DNA of 64,000 bases, taken from CAWBRT01 sp963832785 (GTDB lineage Bacteria; Acidobacteriota; Terriglobia; Terriglobales; Acidobacteriaceae). This document shows, piece by piece, positions 55,833 through 64,000 of this stretch (positions within the stretch are counted from its first letter, which is position 1; each line of letters opens with the position of its first letter). The DNA lies in assembly GCA_963832785.1 (NCBI GenBank), contig CAWHVF010000005.1, forward strand, positions 1,426,001 to 1,490,000, written 5' to 3'. A model generated the notes under the pieces. The model worked only from the letters and a program-made list of their open reading frames with translations, was not told where the DNA came from and made no database searches. The translations under genes and the position numbers were made by a program.

Positions 55833-56777
55833 CTACAGCAGGCGCGAGGTAGCCTGGCCCGCCAATTCTACCGCGTGCGGCGCGGTTGCCCCTCCCGGCG
55901 TGAAGGCCGCGGGCACTGGATGGCCGGCAAGGGCCTGCTTGAGCGTGGGCAGGGCGGCCCGCATGGCTCGCTCGCCATTGGCGATCAACTCGGCCGAGCG
56001 GTCGAAGGCATCGTAAGCGAAGCCGTCGACTTCGGGCTCCAGCACCAGGTCGGCATCTTTTTTCCAGTGCACGCTCATGCGGGCCTGGGCAATGGAGAAG
56101 CACTGCCCGATGATATCGAACAGATGGCGCGGCCCGGTCAGCCGCAGCCAGTGGGCGCTTAGCGAGATGCCGACTACATAGCCGGCGCCCATCTGCCGCA
56201 GGGGCGTGGTGGGCACGGCGTGGCCAAGCATGCCGTCCACCAGCAACCGGCCTGCGATCTCAACCGGGGCGAACATTCCCGGGTAGGCGCAACTGGCGCG
56301 CACCGGATCGCAGATGGGACCGCTGCGGAATACCACCGGCTCGCCGGTCAGGAAGTCGGTGGCCGCCACTGCCAAGGGAATTTTCAGCTCTTCAAAGGTT
56401 GCGGCTTTCAGAATTCGCGACAGAAAGGCAGCCATGCGGTCACTGTTGCAGATGCCGTAGCGGGAAAATGACCAGCGCGCGAAATCGCGGAAACGAACCA
56501 GCCTGGCGATCTCTTCCAGCTCCCGGGCCGAGGTCCCGCTGCAATAGGCGGCAGCAATGACCGAGCCCACGCTCGTTCCGGCCAGGTGATCTATGGCGAT
56601 TCCCTCCTCTTCCAGAACCTTCAGCACTCCGATGTGGGCCAGGCCACGGGCAAAGCCGCCTCCCAGGGCAACCCCGAGTTTTATTTTCCCAGGAGAGGAC
56701 TGGCGTAAGCCGCCCTCCTGCGAGAAATGCCGGGAAAACGCCTTGGCCGATCGGACGAGTCTGTGAAAGAAGGTCAC
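55833..56777 (-). CDS. patatin-like phospholipase
   Basis: A 314-residue RssA-type lipid hydrolase. The oxyanion hole is VALGGGFARGLAHIG, the nucleophile elbow GTSVG with Ser69, and the catalytic Asp181 lies in LLVDGML, where many members have DGA or DGG. The N-terminal 30 residues are basic and may contact membranes. Substrate unknown; phospholipids or lysophospholipids are likely. It is not linked by operon to its neighbours. Confidence 0.92.
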   Translation of the reverse strand: MTFFHRLVRSAKAFSRHFSQEGGLRQSSPGKIKLGVALGGGFARGLAHIGVLKVLEEEGIAIDHLAGTSVGSVIAAAYCSGTSARELEEIARLVRFRDFARWSFSRYGICNSDRMAAFLSRILKAATFEELKIPLAVAATDFLTGEPVVFRSGPICDPVRASCAYPGMFAPVEIAGRLLVDGMLGHAVPTTPLRQMGAGYVVGISLSAHWLRLTGPRHLFDIIGQCFSIAQARMSVHWKKDADLVLEPEVDGFAYDAFDRSAELIANGERAMRAALPTLKQALAGHPVPAAFTPGGATAPHAVELAGQATSRLL

Positions 56778-56959
56778 TGCCGCACCCTCAGCCGATGCCT
56801 AAATTGAGATGCAGAGGTGCTTTGAACATGATGCACTGGTTGTAGTTTGTTTCACACAGGCTTCACATCGGTTTTCCCGGCCCGGCCCAGCCTGCGGCGC
56901 CTGTCGAAACTGCCTCTTGCCTCCATGCCGGCAAACCTGCGAAGATTCTGCTTGGAATC

Positions 56960-57502
56960 GTGATCGATAGCCCACATCCTCCCAGGAAGACGGTCCGCGA
57001 ATTTTCCGCCGGCGGCGTAGTGGTGCGCCGCCTGCGCGGACAATGGTACGTGGCGGCCATTGAGCCCAACGTGGTGAACGCCGACAGCGTCACCCGCAGT
57101 GCCCTCAAGCAGCGCCGGCGCCCGGCCATTCTGGCCTTGCCCAAAGGTGCCATCAACCGGGGCGAGAATCCCAAACAGGGCGCTATTCGCGAGGTGCTGG
57201 AAGAAACCGGCGTGCTGGTGCAGTACATCGCCCAGCTCGGCGATATCAAGTATTTTTACGTGCGCTCCTGGGGCGGGCGCGAACGCGTTTTCAAGGTGGT
57301 TACCTTCTATCTGTTCCGCTACATGTCGGGCCGCCTGGGTGACATTCAGCCGGCCATGCGCAAAGAGGTCCGCCGGGCGGTCTGGCTACCCCTGGAAGAG
57401 GCGCACGAGAAACTTACCTATCCGGGCGAGCGTCAGGTTTTGCAGCTAGCCAAGAAATACGTCCGCAGCCATCCGGAGCTAGAACCTACACCGGGAATTT
57501 AG
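56960..57502 (+). CDS. Nudix hydrolase
   Basis: A 180-residue pyrophosphohydrolase. The Nudix box is complete (63-85): Gly63, Glu69, Arg77-Glu78, Glu81-Glu82 and Gly84 in GAINRGENPKQGAIREVLEE-TGV. SAGGVVVRR before it is also typical. The sequence resembles the MutT/NUDIX proteins annotated as diadenosine polyphosphate hydrolases, but the substrate cannot be fixed. The start is GTG at 56960 with TTGGA just upstream. Confidence 0.93.
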   Translation: MIDSPHPPRKTVREFSAGGVVVRRLRGQWYVAAIEPNVVNADSVTRSALKQRRRPAILALPKGAINRGENPKQGAIREVLEETGVLVQYIAQLGDIKYFYVRSWGGRERVFKVVTFYLFRYMSGRLGDIQPAMRKEVRRAVWLPLEEAHEKLTYPGERQVLQLAKKYVRSHPELEPTPGI

Positions 57503-57551
57503 ACAACAAACGACAGGCCAGAAGAGGGCTATCCCGCTTGGGAAAGAACAA

Positions 57552-57589
57552 CCCCACATCTACGCCTCGTTGCAGGCGCAGATGTGGGG
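57552..57589 (-). terminator. hairpin after glcD
   Basis: CCCCACATC...GCCT pairs with AGGC...GATGTGGGG; on the minus strand TTGTTCTTT follows. It lies 40 bp past the glcD stop. Same arm sequence as 39916 and 47244. Confidence 0.65.
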
Positions 57590-57629
57590 CGCTATTCGCG
57601 GCTACCGCTCCCCAATCCGTCCCTGTTCC

Positions 57630-59060
57630 CTATTCCGGCAGCACCTTGCCGGGATTCATGATGCCCAAGGGGTCGAGTGCGGCCTTGATTCGGCGCATGG
57701 TTTCCAGCTCCGCTCCGCCGCGCCATTCCTTGACCAGGTAGGGCTTGAGCCGCCCGACGCCATGCTCGGCGGAGAAGCTGCCGTCGAAGCGGCGGACCAC
57801 TTCGTTGATGGTATCCATGATCTGGTGGCTCTGGCGCAGGAACTCGGGGCCGCTCGCGCCCTCCGGCTGCACCACGTTGAAATGGATGTTGCCGTCTCCC
57901 ATGTGGCCGAAGGGGACCACGCGGATTCCCGGGAAGCGGCGCTGGCAGGCTTCGGTGGCCTGAACCAGAAGCTGGGGCACCTTTGAGACCGGCACGGTCA
58001 CGTCATTCTTTATGTTTGCGCCGGCGCGCTTTTGCGCCTCGGTATGCTCTTCGCGCAGCTTCCAAAGCGCCAGCCGCTCCGCCGAGCTGCCCGCCAGAAC
58101 CGCGTCCAGCACCAGGCCGGCCTCCATGGCTTTGCCCAGCGTTTCTTCCAGCTTATCGCGCAGGTTCGAGTTGACCGCCACGTCAGCCAGTTCCAGCAGC
58201 ACGTAGTGATCGGCCGGTTGCTCCAGCGGCAGCCGCGTGTCGGCGATATGCGTCAGTACCATTCTGAGCCCCAGGCCGGACATGTATTCGAAGGCTTGTA
58301 TAGCCTCGTGATGGTGCTCGCGGGAGAGCACGAACAGGTCCAGGGCGGCTTGTTCCGAGGGCACGGCACAGAGGGCCACCGCCAGCTCGCGCGGACGCGG
58401 AACCAGCTTGAGAACGGCGGCGGTGATGATGCCGAGCGTACCTTCCGACCCCACAAAGAGCTGACGCAAACAGTAGCCGGTGTTGTCCTTACGCAGCCGG
58501 CGCAGGCCGTTCCAGATTTCCCCGTTGGGCAGCACCACCTCCAGCCCGAGCACCAGGTCGCGGGCATTGCCGTAGCGCACCGTGTTGTTGCCGCCGGCAT
58601 TCACCGCCAGCACGCCGCCGATCTGGGCCGAGCCTTCCGAGGACATCGAGATGGGCAGCATGCAATTCTCGGCCAGCACCGCTTCCTGGGCATTCTTGAG
58701 CACCACGCCGGCTTCGATGGTCATGGTCAGATCGACCGGGTCGATCTCGCGAATGTGGTTCATACGGCCGAGCGCGAGCACAATCTGGCTGCCGTCCTCG
58801 CTGGGCACGGCGCCTGCCACCAAGCTGGTGTTGCCTCCCTGCGGCACGATGCCGATGCGCCGCTCGGCGCACAAGCGCACCACGGCTGCCACCTCTTCGG
58901 TGGTGGCGGGCCGCACCACTGCCTGCACCCGTCCTTTGTAGAGTTGGCGATAGTCCTCGCAGTAGGGAGCCGTATCGGCCGGCTCGAACAGACAGCCCTT
59001 TTCCCCAACGATGTTTACGAGTGCCGCGCGAAATTCCACTGCCGACGATGTCCCAGCCAT
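57630..59060 (-). CDS. glcD: FAD-linked glycolate/D-lactate oxidase subunit
   Basis: A 476-residue flavoprotein of the FAD_binding_4 type. FAD binding: VVRPATTEEVAAVVRLC, IVPQGGNTSLVAGAVP, ISMSSEGSAQIGGVLAVNAGG. The C-terminal cap has FGHMGDGNIHFN with metal-binding His residues and GSFSAEHGVGRLK. This is GlcD/D-2-hydroxyacid dehydrogenase in family; the exact 2-hydroxy acid is uncertain, and no glcE or glcF is present. AAGGAT six bases before ATG 59060 supports the start. The thioesterase gene lies upstream on the same strand. Confidence 0.92.
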   Translation of the reverse strand: MAGTSSAVEFRAALVNIVGEKGCLFEPADTAPYCEDYRQLYKGRVQAVVRPATTEEVAAVVRLCAERRIGIVPQGGNTSLVAGAVPSEDGSQIVLALGRMNHIREIDPVDLTMTIEAGVVLKNAQEAVLAENCMLPISMSSEGSAQIGGVLAVNAGGNNTVRYGNARDLVLGLEVVLPNGEIWNGLRRLRKDNTGYCLRQLFVGSEGTLGIITAAVLKLVPRPRELAVALCAVPSEQAALDLFVLSREHHHEAIQAFEYMSGLGLRMVLTHIADTRLPLEQPADHYVLLELADVAVNSNLRDKLEETLGKAMEAGLVLDAVLAGSSAERLALWKLREEHTEAQKRAGANIKNDVTVPVSKVPQLLVQATEACQRRFPGIRVVPFGHMGDGNIHFNVVQPEGASGPEFLRQSHQIMDTINEVVRRFDGSFSAEHGVGRLKPYLVKEWRGGAELETMRRIKAALDPLGIMNPGKVLPE

Positions 59061-59169
59061 GGCGGATCCTTTCCGGGAATTGCAAATTCTATGACTTGAT
59101 TTCAGATTGTAAGACTGCAACCCTGGCCTCACCAATAACAACGCAAGCTTAAGACGGATCGCTCCAGCT

Positions 59170-59631
59170 CTAGCCGGAGTCGGCGCCGCCGGAATCCCCC
59201 TCTTCAATGGCCGGCCGTTGGCGGCTTGTCGGCTTGGCCCCGGTCTTGGCGGAATGGCGCACGATCTTGAAGGTCGCGGTTGCCTTTGCCACCATCTCGC
59301 CGTTCTCGTTCCGCACCTCTCCTTCGGCGAAGGCCACGGTGTTTCCGGCTCTTAGCAATCGCCCCTCGGCCACCAGGCGCCCCCGGCCCGGCAGCATGAA
59401 CTGGATGTTCAGGGTGACTGTTCCTTCGCCGGTCCATTCCCGCGCCGGGCTGCGGCAGGCCAATCCCATGGCCATATCCAGCAGGGTTGCCGTCAAGCCA
59501 CCGTGGGCCACGCCCCTGAAATTTCTCAGGCGCGGGGTCAACTCGACGGCGACGACGGCCTTCCCTGCCGCCTCTTCGATCAATTCAAAACCGAGATCAT
59601 GGGCAAATGGCGAGCGCGTAATCGGGTTCAT
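59170..59631 (-). CDS. hotdog-fold acyl-CoA thioesterase (PaaI-like)
   Basis: A 153-residue thioesterase. The hotdog core has LTPRLRNFRGVAHGGLTATLLDMAMGLAC, with the HGG motif and the catalytic-type Asp after it, and TLNIQFMLPGRGRLVAEGRLLRAGNTVAFAEGEVRNENGE. It hydrolyses some acyl-CoA, perhaps aromatic or medium-chain. The C-terminal 25 residues are unlike the family. ATG 59631 is preferred; the longer frame to 59883 lacks support. Confidence 0.9.
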   Translation of the reverse strand: MNPITRSPFAHDLGFELIEEAAGKAVVAVELTPRLRNFRGVAHGGLTATLLDMAMGLACRSPAREWTGEGTVTLNIQFMLPGRGRLVAEGRLLRAGNTVAFAEGEVRNENGEMVAKATATFKIVRHSAKTGAKPTSRQRPAIEEGDSGGADSG

Positions 59632-60018
59632 TTCTGTCCAATCATCCCACGCAGGACGCAAAAGCGCCTGCCGGGCATCGACTTTCCGCAAGCGGAACAA
59701 TAAACCGCAAGATACCAATTCGGCTTCACGGCAGTAAAGCCCGGGCTGCGGCTCACGAGGGCGCGAAGATGCAGTCAAAATCTGAGTGAACGGTACTGAA
59801 GGCACCCCACTCTCACCACCACGGCTTTGGGCAGTTCGGGCGGGCTTTACTGGAGCACGTAGTCGCTCTCTTATCCCAGGCACATGCAGGCCGCAAGTGG
59901 GCGGAACGCCGCGCTGCCGCGCGAGCTTCGCGCCGGAGCTTCCGGGGAACGTGCATCTTGCGATGCCACCCCGCCATCACAATATTCGCAACCGCCCGTC
60001 TGGCGGTGGAGGTATCCC
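59632..60018. other. divergent promoter region before the liv operon
   Basis: 387 bp with no gene; frames run through it but without family support. GGTGGAGGT at 60005-60013 is the ribosome site of the binding-protein gene. Confidence 0.5.
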
Positions 60019-61251
60019 ATGAAAATCATGTATACGGCGGCAGTAGTGTTTCTGGCATTGGTGCTGGTGGCCTCCGGAAACGCGCAGACCGTAACCGTCG
60101 GCTTCACCGTGTCGCGCACCGGGGCCTTGAATGTCGACTCGCTGGAGCAACTGCGTGGCTTTGAACTGTGGCGCGACCAGGTGAATGCCGCCGGCGGCAT
60201 CAAGGCGGGCGGCAAAAGCTACCAGGTGAAGTTTGTCAGCTATGATGATGAATCCAACCCGCAGCGCGTGCAACAGCTCTACACGCGCCTCATCCTGCAG
60301 GACAAGGCGAACTTCCTGTTGAGCCCATACTCCTCCGGGCTGACCGCGACGGCGGCCATAGTCAGCGAGCAGAACGGGCGCATAATGATCACCACCGGCG
60401 CGGCCGAAGGCAAGACCTATACCCTGGGCAACAAGTATCTGTTCCAGATGTTCAGCCCGGCCAACGAATACCTTTCCAGTGCGCTAGATGTTCTGAAAGC
60501 CAAGGACCCGAACAGCCGCATTGCCTTGGTGTACTCCGACGACAGCTTTTCTACGGCCGTCGCCTCGGCTGCCCGCGCGCAGGCGCAGAAGCTGGGGCTG
60601 AAGATCGTCGTCGATGAAGCCTACGCTTCCAGCACCACCGATTTCGGCCCCATCATCGACAAGATAGTCGCTGCCAAGGCCACCGCGCTGTTGGGAGGCG
60701 GGCACTACGCCGACGGCTCCACGCTGGCCCGGCAAATATACAACCAGAAAGCCAACATCGAATTCATTTCGCTGCTGGTCGCTCCCGACAGTCCAAAATT
60801 TACGGAACTGGGCAAGGCCGCCGACGGCGTGACCGTTCCCTCGCAGTGGGAGCCGCAGTCGAACTTCAAGCCGCAGATCGGACCCACCGGCGCCGAGTTC
60901 CTGAAGGCCTACCAGGCTAAATACAACGCTCCTCCGAGCTACGAGTCGGCCGGCGGCTACGCCGCGGGCCTGATCCTGCAGCACGCCATCGAGCAGACCG
61001 GATCACTGGATACGGCCAAGGTGGCCGCCGCCATGAACGCCACCAATCTCACCACTTTCTTCGGCCGCACCCAGTTCGCCACCGAGGCCAGCCGCCACGG
61101 CTTGCAGATAGCCCACACCATGGTCTTGGCGCAGTGGCAGGAGGAGATGCCGGGGAAACTGGATAAGCAGGTCGTTTGGCCGGAGAGCGCGAAAAGCGCG
61201 AGCATCGTCTTTCCGCTGCGCCACGGCCAACCGGTGATGGCAGGCAAATAA
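60019..61251 (+). CDS. livJ: branched-chain amino-acid ABC transporter, binding protein
   Basis: A 410-residue periplasmic binding protein of the Peripla_BP_6 (LivJ) class. Signal peptide (1-22, NAQ-TV), then lobes with VGFTVSRTGALNVDSLEQLRGFELW, VKFVSYDDESNPQRVQQLYTRLI, LLSPYSSGLTATAAIVSEQNG and LGGGHYADGSTLARQ. It captures the substrate for the LivHMGF importer that follows. It might bind other amino acids or amides, as such clusters vary in substrate. Confidence 0.94.
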   Translation: MKIMYTAAVVFLALVLVASGNAQTVTVGFTVSRTGALNVDSLEQLRGFELWRDQVNAAGGIKAGGKSYQVKFVSYDDESNPQRVQQLYTRLILQDKANFLLSPYSSGLTATAAIVSEQNGRIMITTGAAEGKTYTLGNKYLFQMFSPANEYLSSALDVLKAKDPNSRIALVYSDDSFSTAVASAARAQAQKLGLKIVVDEAYASSTTDFGPIIDKIVAAKATALLGGGHYADGSTLARQIYNQKANIEFISLLVAPDSPKFTELGKAADGVTVPSQWEPQSNFKPQIGPTGAEFLKAYQAKYNAPPSYESAGGYAAGLILQHAIEQTGSLDTAKVAAAMNATNLTTFFGRTQFATEASRHGLQIAHTMVLAQWQEEMPGKLDKQVVWPESAKSASIVFPLRHGQPVMAGK

Positions 61252-61378
61252 AGGAAGCGCGAGAACGAGGCTCCGGCTTGGCAATGGTGGAGGCACCGGG
61301 TGTTGGCCCGGCGAATTGCGGGCGCAACCGCGCACCGCAAGTTTCACCAGAGCAGAGCCGTAACGCAAGGTGCAAGAC

Positions 61379-62236
61379 ATGGCTGGAGTTCTGGCCTCTA
61401 TGTTCGACGGGCTGCTGGTCGGCTGTGTTTACGGGCTGGCGGCCATGGGCCTGAGCCTCATCTGGGGCGTCATGAGCGTCATCAACCTGGCGCACGGAGT
61501 CATGATCGCCTTCGGCATGTTCGGCCTGTTTTTCCTGTTCAGCGGCTTTCACATAAACGCCTATATCCTGCTGCTGCCGATCATGGTCGGCGGTTTTGTG
61601 TGCGGCACAGGCATCTATTGGATCGCCGTTCACCGCGTCATCGGCCGTCCCCAGTTGACCAGCCTGCTTTCTACTTTTGCGGTCAACATGATCCTGGTCG
61701 GGGTGGGCACGACACTTTGGAGCACCAGCCCCTACAACGTCAATTTCAGCCTGCCCGGAATCAGCATCGGGCCTTACACCTTCACCGGCGACCACATCGC
61801 CGCCGCCATTGCCGCCGTGGTCATTGCCTGCGGCTTGCAGCTTTTCCTTTACTACACTCGCTTTGGCAAGGCCATTCGCGCGGTGGCGGACAACCGCGAC
61901 GCCGCCGAACTGATGGGAATTTCTTCGGTCCGGCTGCTGACTGTGTCTTTCGGCCTGGGAGTGGCGCTGGCGGTGGCTTCCGGCGGGCTCATCTCCACCC
62001 TGTTTCCCTTCACCGTGCTCTCCGGCGGCACCTACCAACTGAAAAGCTTTGTGGTGACCGTGCTGGCCGGTTTGGGCAAACCCATCGGCGCGCTGCTGGC
62101 GGGCATTCTGCTGGGACTGCTGGAAAGCGCGGTCACCCCGTTCATCGCCGTGAGCTGGATTCCCCTGATCGAATTCGGTCTGTTCGTTCTGGCGCTGGTG
62201 GCGTTTCCGCGCGGAATCTTCGGAAAGGCCGCCTGA
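61379..62236 (+). CDS. livH: branched-chain amino-acid ABC transporter permease LivH
   Basis: A 285-residue inner-membrane permease with about eight helices. GLLVGCVYGLAAMGLSLIWGVMSVINLAHG opens it, and RFGKAIRAVADNRDAAELMGISSVR is the ATPase-coupling loop. AAGG eight bases before ATG 61379 favours that start over GTG 61370. livM overlaps its stop by one base. Confidence 0.96.
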   Translation: MAGVLASMFDGLLVGCVYGLAAMGLSLIWGVMSVINLAHGVMIAFGMFGLFFLFSGFHINAYILLLPIMVGGFVCGTGIYWIAVHRVIGRPQLTSLLSTFAVNMILVGVGTTLWSTSPYNVNFSLPGISIGPYTFTGDHIAAAIAAVVIACGLQLFLYYTRFGKAIRAVADNRDAAELMGISSVRLLTVSFGLGVALAVASGGLISTLFPFTVLSGGTYQLKSFVVTVLAGLGKPIGALLAGILLGLLESAVTPFIAVSWIPLIEFGLFVLALVAFPRGIFGKAA

Positions 62237-63198
62237 TGCTGAAGCGGCCCTCCTTTTGGATGATTCTGGCCGTAACCCTGTTGTTTGCCATCGTGCCGCT
62301 AGCACGCGGCGATGCCATCCTGCGCGAGGACCTCATCCTCATCGCCATAGCCATCGCTCTGGCCAGCAACCTCAACCTGATGATCGGCTACACCGGCTAC
62401 GTCAACTTCGGCAACGTGGTCTTCTACGGCCTGGGGGGCTACATCGGGCTTTACCTGACTACGGTGCGGGGATGGCCGCTGATCGCGGCCGCGCTGGCCG
62501 CGGGGGTGGCGGTCACCGTCTTCGCTCTGGTTTTGGGATTCGCCATTTTAGGATTGCGGGGAGCGTATTTCGCCCTGGCCACCATCGGCGTGCTGGAGGC
62601 GGTGCAGGCATTCGTTTCCAACTTCAGTCCCTGGGGGCGCGCCAGCGGCATGTATGTTTCGATGGACGCTTACACGCCTCTCGGCGGAGCCATGCGCGCC
62701 GTCTGGGCCGCCTACCTGCTGGTAGTAGCCGCCATGGGCCTCTCGCTCCTGTTGAGCCTGTTCATCAAGAACTCGAAGTTCGGGCTGGGGCTGTTTGCCA
62801 TTCGCGAGGACGAAGATGCGGCCCTCGTCCTCGGCGTCAATACCACGCGCTATAAGGCGCGCGTCTTTGCCATCTCGGCTTTTCTGCCGGCGGTAATCGG
62901 GGCGCTGGTCTTTTTTAAAAATGGCATGATCGACCCCGAGGGTGCCTTCGATCTGACGTTCTCGATCGAAGCCATCGTGATGATGATGCTGGGCGGCCAG
63001 GGCACGGTCGCCGGCGCGGCCCTGGGCGCGGCCCTGTACGAGCAGCTCAGGGGATACCTGCTGACTTCGCCCAGCCTCACCAACTTTCACCTGGTAGTCG
63101 CCGGCGGGCTGCTGCTGATCATCATCCTGTTCGCGCCCGAGGGATTGATCGGGGGGTTCTATCGCCTGCTGCCCAAAATGCGGAGGGTGCTGGAGTGA
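62236..63198 (+). CDS. livM: branched-chain amino-acid ABC transporter permease LivM
   Basis: A 320-residue second permease. LNLMIGYTGYVNFGNVVFYGLGGY and LRGAYFALATIGVLEAV are family blocks, and GLGLFAIREDEDAALVLGVNTTRYK is the coupling loop. The ATG overlaps the livH stop (TGATG), and livG overlaps its end by four bases, showing coupled translation. Confidence 0.96.
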   Translation: MLKRPSFWMILAVTLLFAIVPLARGDAILREDLILIAIAIALASNLNLMIGYTGYVNFGNVVFYGLGGYIGLYLTTVRGWPLIAAALAAGVAVTVFALVLGFAILGLRGAYFALATIGVLEAVQAFVSNFSPWGRASGMYVSMDAYTPLGGAMRAVWAAYLLVVAAMGLSLLLSLFIKNSKFGLGLFAIREDEDAALVLGVNTTRYKARVFAISAFLPAVIGALVFFKNGMIDPEGAFDLTFSIEAIVMMMLGGQGTVAGAALGAALYEQLRGYLLTSPSLTNFHLVVAGGLLLIIILFAPEGLIGGFYRLLPKMRRVLE

Positions 63199-63947
63199 AT
63201 CCGCTGCTGGAGGTGCGCGGCGTCAGCAAGAGCTTCGGCGGCCTGCTGGCCGTGAACAATGTGAGCTTTTCGATTGCGGAGGGCGAGATCATCGGCCTTA
63301 TCGGGCCGAATGGCGCGGGCAAGACCACCCTGTTCAACCTCATCAATGGAGTTTTCAAGCCCGACCGCGGAAGCATTCACTTTGCCGGCGCCGACATCAC
63401 GGGAGCGCCGCCCAACAAGGTCGTGCACCACGGCCTGGCGCGCACCCACCAGATCGTGCGGCCGCTGAACCAGCTTACCGTGCTGGACAACGTGATCGTG
63501 GGCGGCTGTTTCGGCCCGCAGGGGTTATCGCTCAAGCAGGCCGCCGAAGTTGCCCACCAAGTGCTGGCCGAGGTGGGCCTCGAGCATCGCAGCCAGACGC
63601 TGGCGCGCGAGTTGACCATCGCCGGCAAGAAGCGCCTGGAGGTGGCACGCGCCTTGGCCTCGCGGCCCAGGGCGATTCTGCTGGACGAAGTTCTGGCCGG
63701 GCTGAATCCCTCGGAGGTGGCGCGCATGATCGAAATTGTGCGCGCCATTCGCCAGCGCGGCATCTCGGTTTTCCTCATCGAGCACCTGATGCAGGCCATC
63801 ATGAACCTCTCCGACCGCATCATTGTCTTGAATTTCGGCGAGAAGATTGCCGAAGGCGAGCCGGCGGAGGTGGCCCGCCACCCGCAGGTAATTGAAGCCT
63901 ACCTGGGCGATCCCAACATCGCCGAAAAGCTCATGGAGCCGAACTGA
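63195..63947 (+). CDS. livG: branched-chain amino-acid ABC transporter ATPase LivG
   Basis: A 250-residue ATPase. Walker A GPNGAGKTT (37-45), Q-loop ARTHQIVRPL, a signature-like region LTIAGKKRLEVARAL in place of LSGGQ, Walker B AILLDEVLAGLNPSE and the His switch LIEHLMQAIM are visible. The signature is atypical, and DEV replaces DEP in Walker B; both variants are seen in LivG-like proteins. GTG start within the livM stop. Confidence 0.94.
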   Translation: MNPLLEVRGVSKSFGGLLAVNNVSFSIAEGEIIGLIGPNGAGKTTLFNLINGVFKPDRGSIHFAGADITGAPPNKVVHHGLARTHQIVRPLNQLTVLDNVIVGGCFGPQGLSLKQAAEVAHQVLAEVGLEHRSQTLARELTIAGKKRLEVARALASRPRAILLDEVLAGLNPSEVARMIEIVRAIRQRGISVFLIEHLMQAIMNLSDRIIVLNFGEKIAEGEPAEVARHPQVIEAYLGDPNIAEKLMEPN

Positions 63948-64000
63948 TGAGCGCGCCGGTGGAAATCGAAGCGCTTGAGTCCGGCTACGGCGAAATCCAG
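63947..64000 (+). CDS. livF: ABC transporter ATPase LivF, start only
   Basis: The first 18 codons (MSAPVEIEALESGYGEIQ) match the usual N-terminus of LivF, and the ATG overlaps the livG stop (TGATG). The rest lies outside the window. Confidence 0.85.
   Translation, partial: MSAPVEIEALESGYGEIQ

Overview
The window looks like a piece of chromosome from a GC-rich, diderm, lipopolysaccharide-making bacterium, most likely an acidobacterium (Acidobacteriota). The evidence is the set of envelope genes (kdsA, waaA, lpxK, pagL-like), several secreted proteins of the kind seen in acidobacterial genomes, a two-subunit methylmalonyl-CoA mutase, and gaps packed with short palindromic and word-like repeats. 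This assignment is inference; no rRNA, tRNA or marker tree is available here.

Layout. 0-6 kb: the start of a response regulator with an IS5-family (IS427-like) insertion just upstream of its Shine-Dalgarno, a stand-alone DHp-like protein, then an NtrC-type regulator and a membrane histidine kinase. 6-14.5 kb: a lipoprotein, fabI, small hypotheticals, kdsA, a secreted thioredoxin-fold protein, the overlapping minus-strand operon waaA-lpxK-pagL, and an orphan glutamate-type ABC ATPase. 15-22 kb: a zinc-ribbon-tagged Dcu transporter with a frame break, a SurA-like isomerase, a YhaM-like HD/OB protein, and a kinase/LuxR-regulator pair whose kinase is frame-broken. 22.5-29 kb: aroC-def-fmt-rsmB, then a peroxiredoxin with in-frame TGA at its catalytic position (probably selenocysteine) divergent from a secreted protein. 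28.9-34.3 kb: the methylmalonyl-CoA mutase subunits with the meaB chaperone. 34.5-37.3 kb: an Rsm22/METTL17-like protein and malic enzyme behind two CRP-like sites. 37.5-44 kb: a TPM - nucleotidyltransferase - LemA operon, a receiver-only regulator, proline-catabolic pruA and a single-module AAA+ ATPase. 45-50 kb: ilvE, purM, purN and a CoA-transferase. 50-53.5 kb: hsp20 and clpB. 53.5-60 kb: an M28 peptidase, a patatin, a Nudix hydrolase, glcD and a hotdog thioesterase. 60-64 kb: the branched-chain amino-acid importer livJHMGF, cut by the window edge.

The genes fit a heterotroph that takes up and degrades branched-chain amino acids (liv importer, ilvE, propionyl-CoA disposal through methylmalonyl-CoA mutase, malic enzyme) and proline (pruA), with house-keeping biosynthesis around them.

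The most interesting observations are the candidate selenocysteine peroxiredoxin with a fitting SECIS hairpin; a palindromic repeat that appears translated in the same frame inside lpxK and at the end of the yhaM-like gene; intergenic regions bracketed by inverted pairs of short tandem words, each locus with its own word; two MITE-like elements; and tandem CRP-like operators before malic enzyme. Four conserved genes carry single-base frame breaks, mostly of one sign, so sequencing error must be considered.
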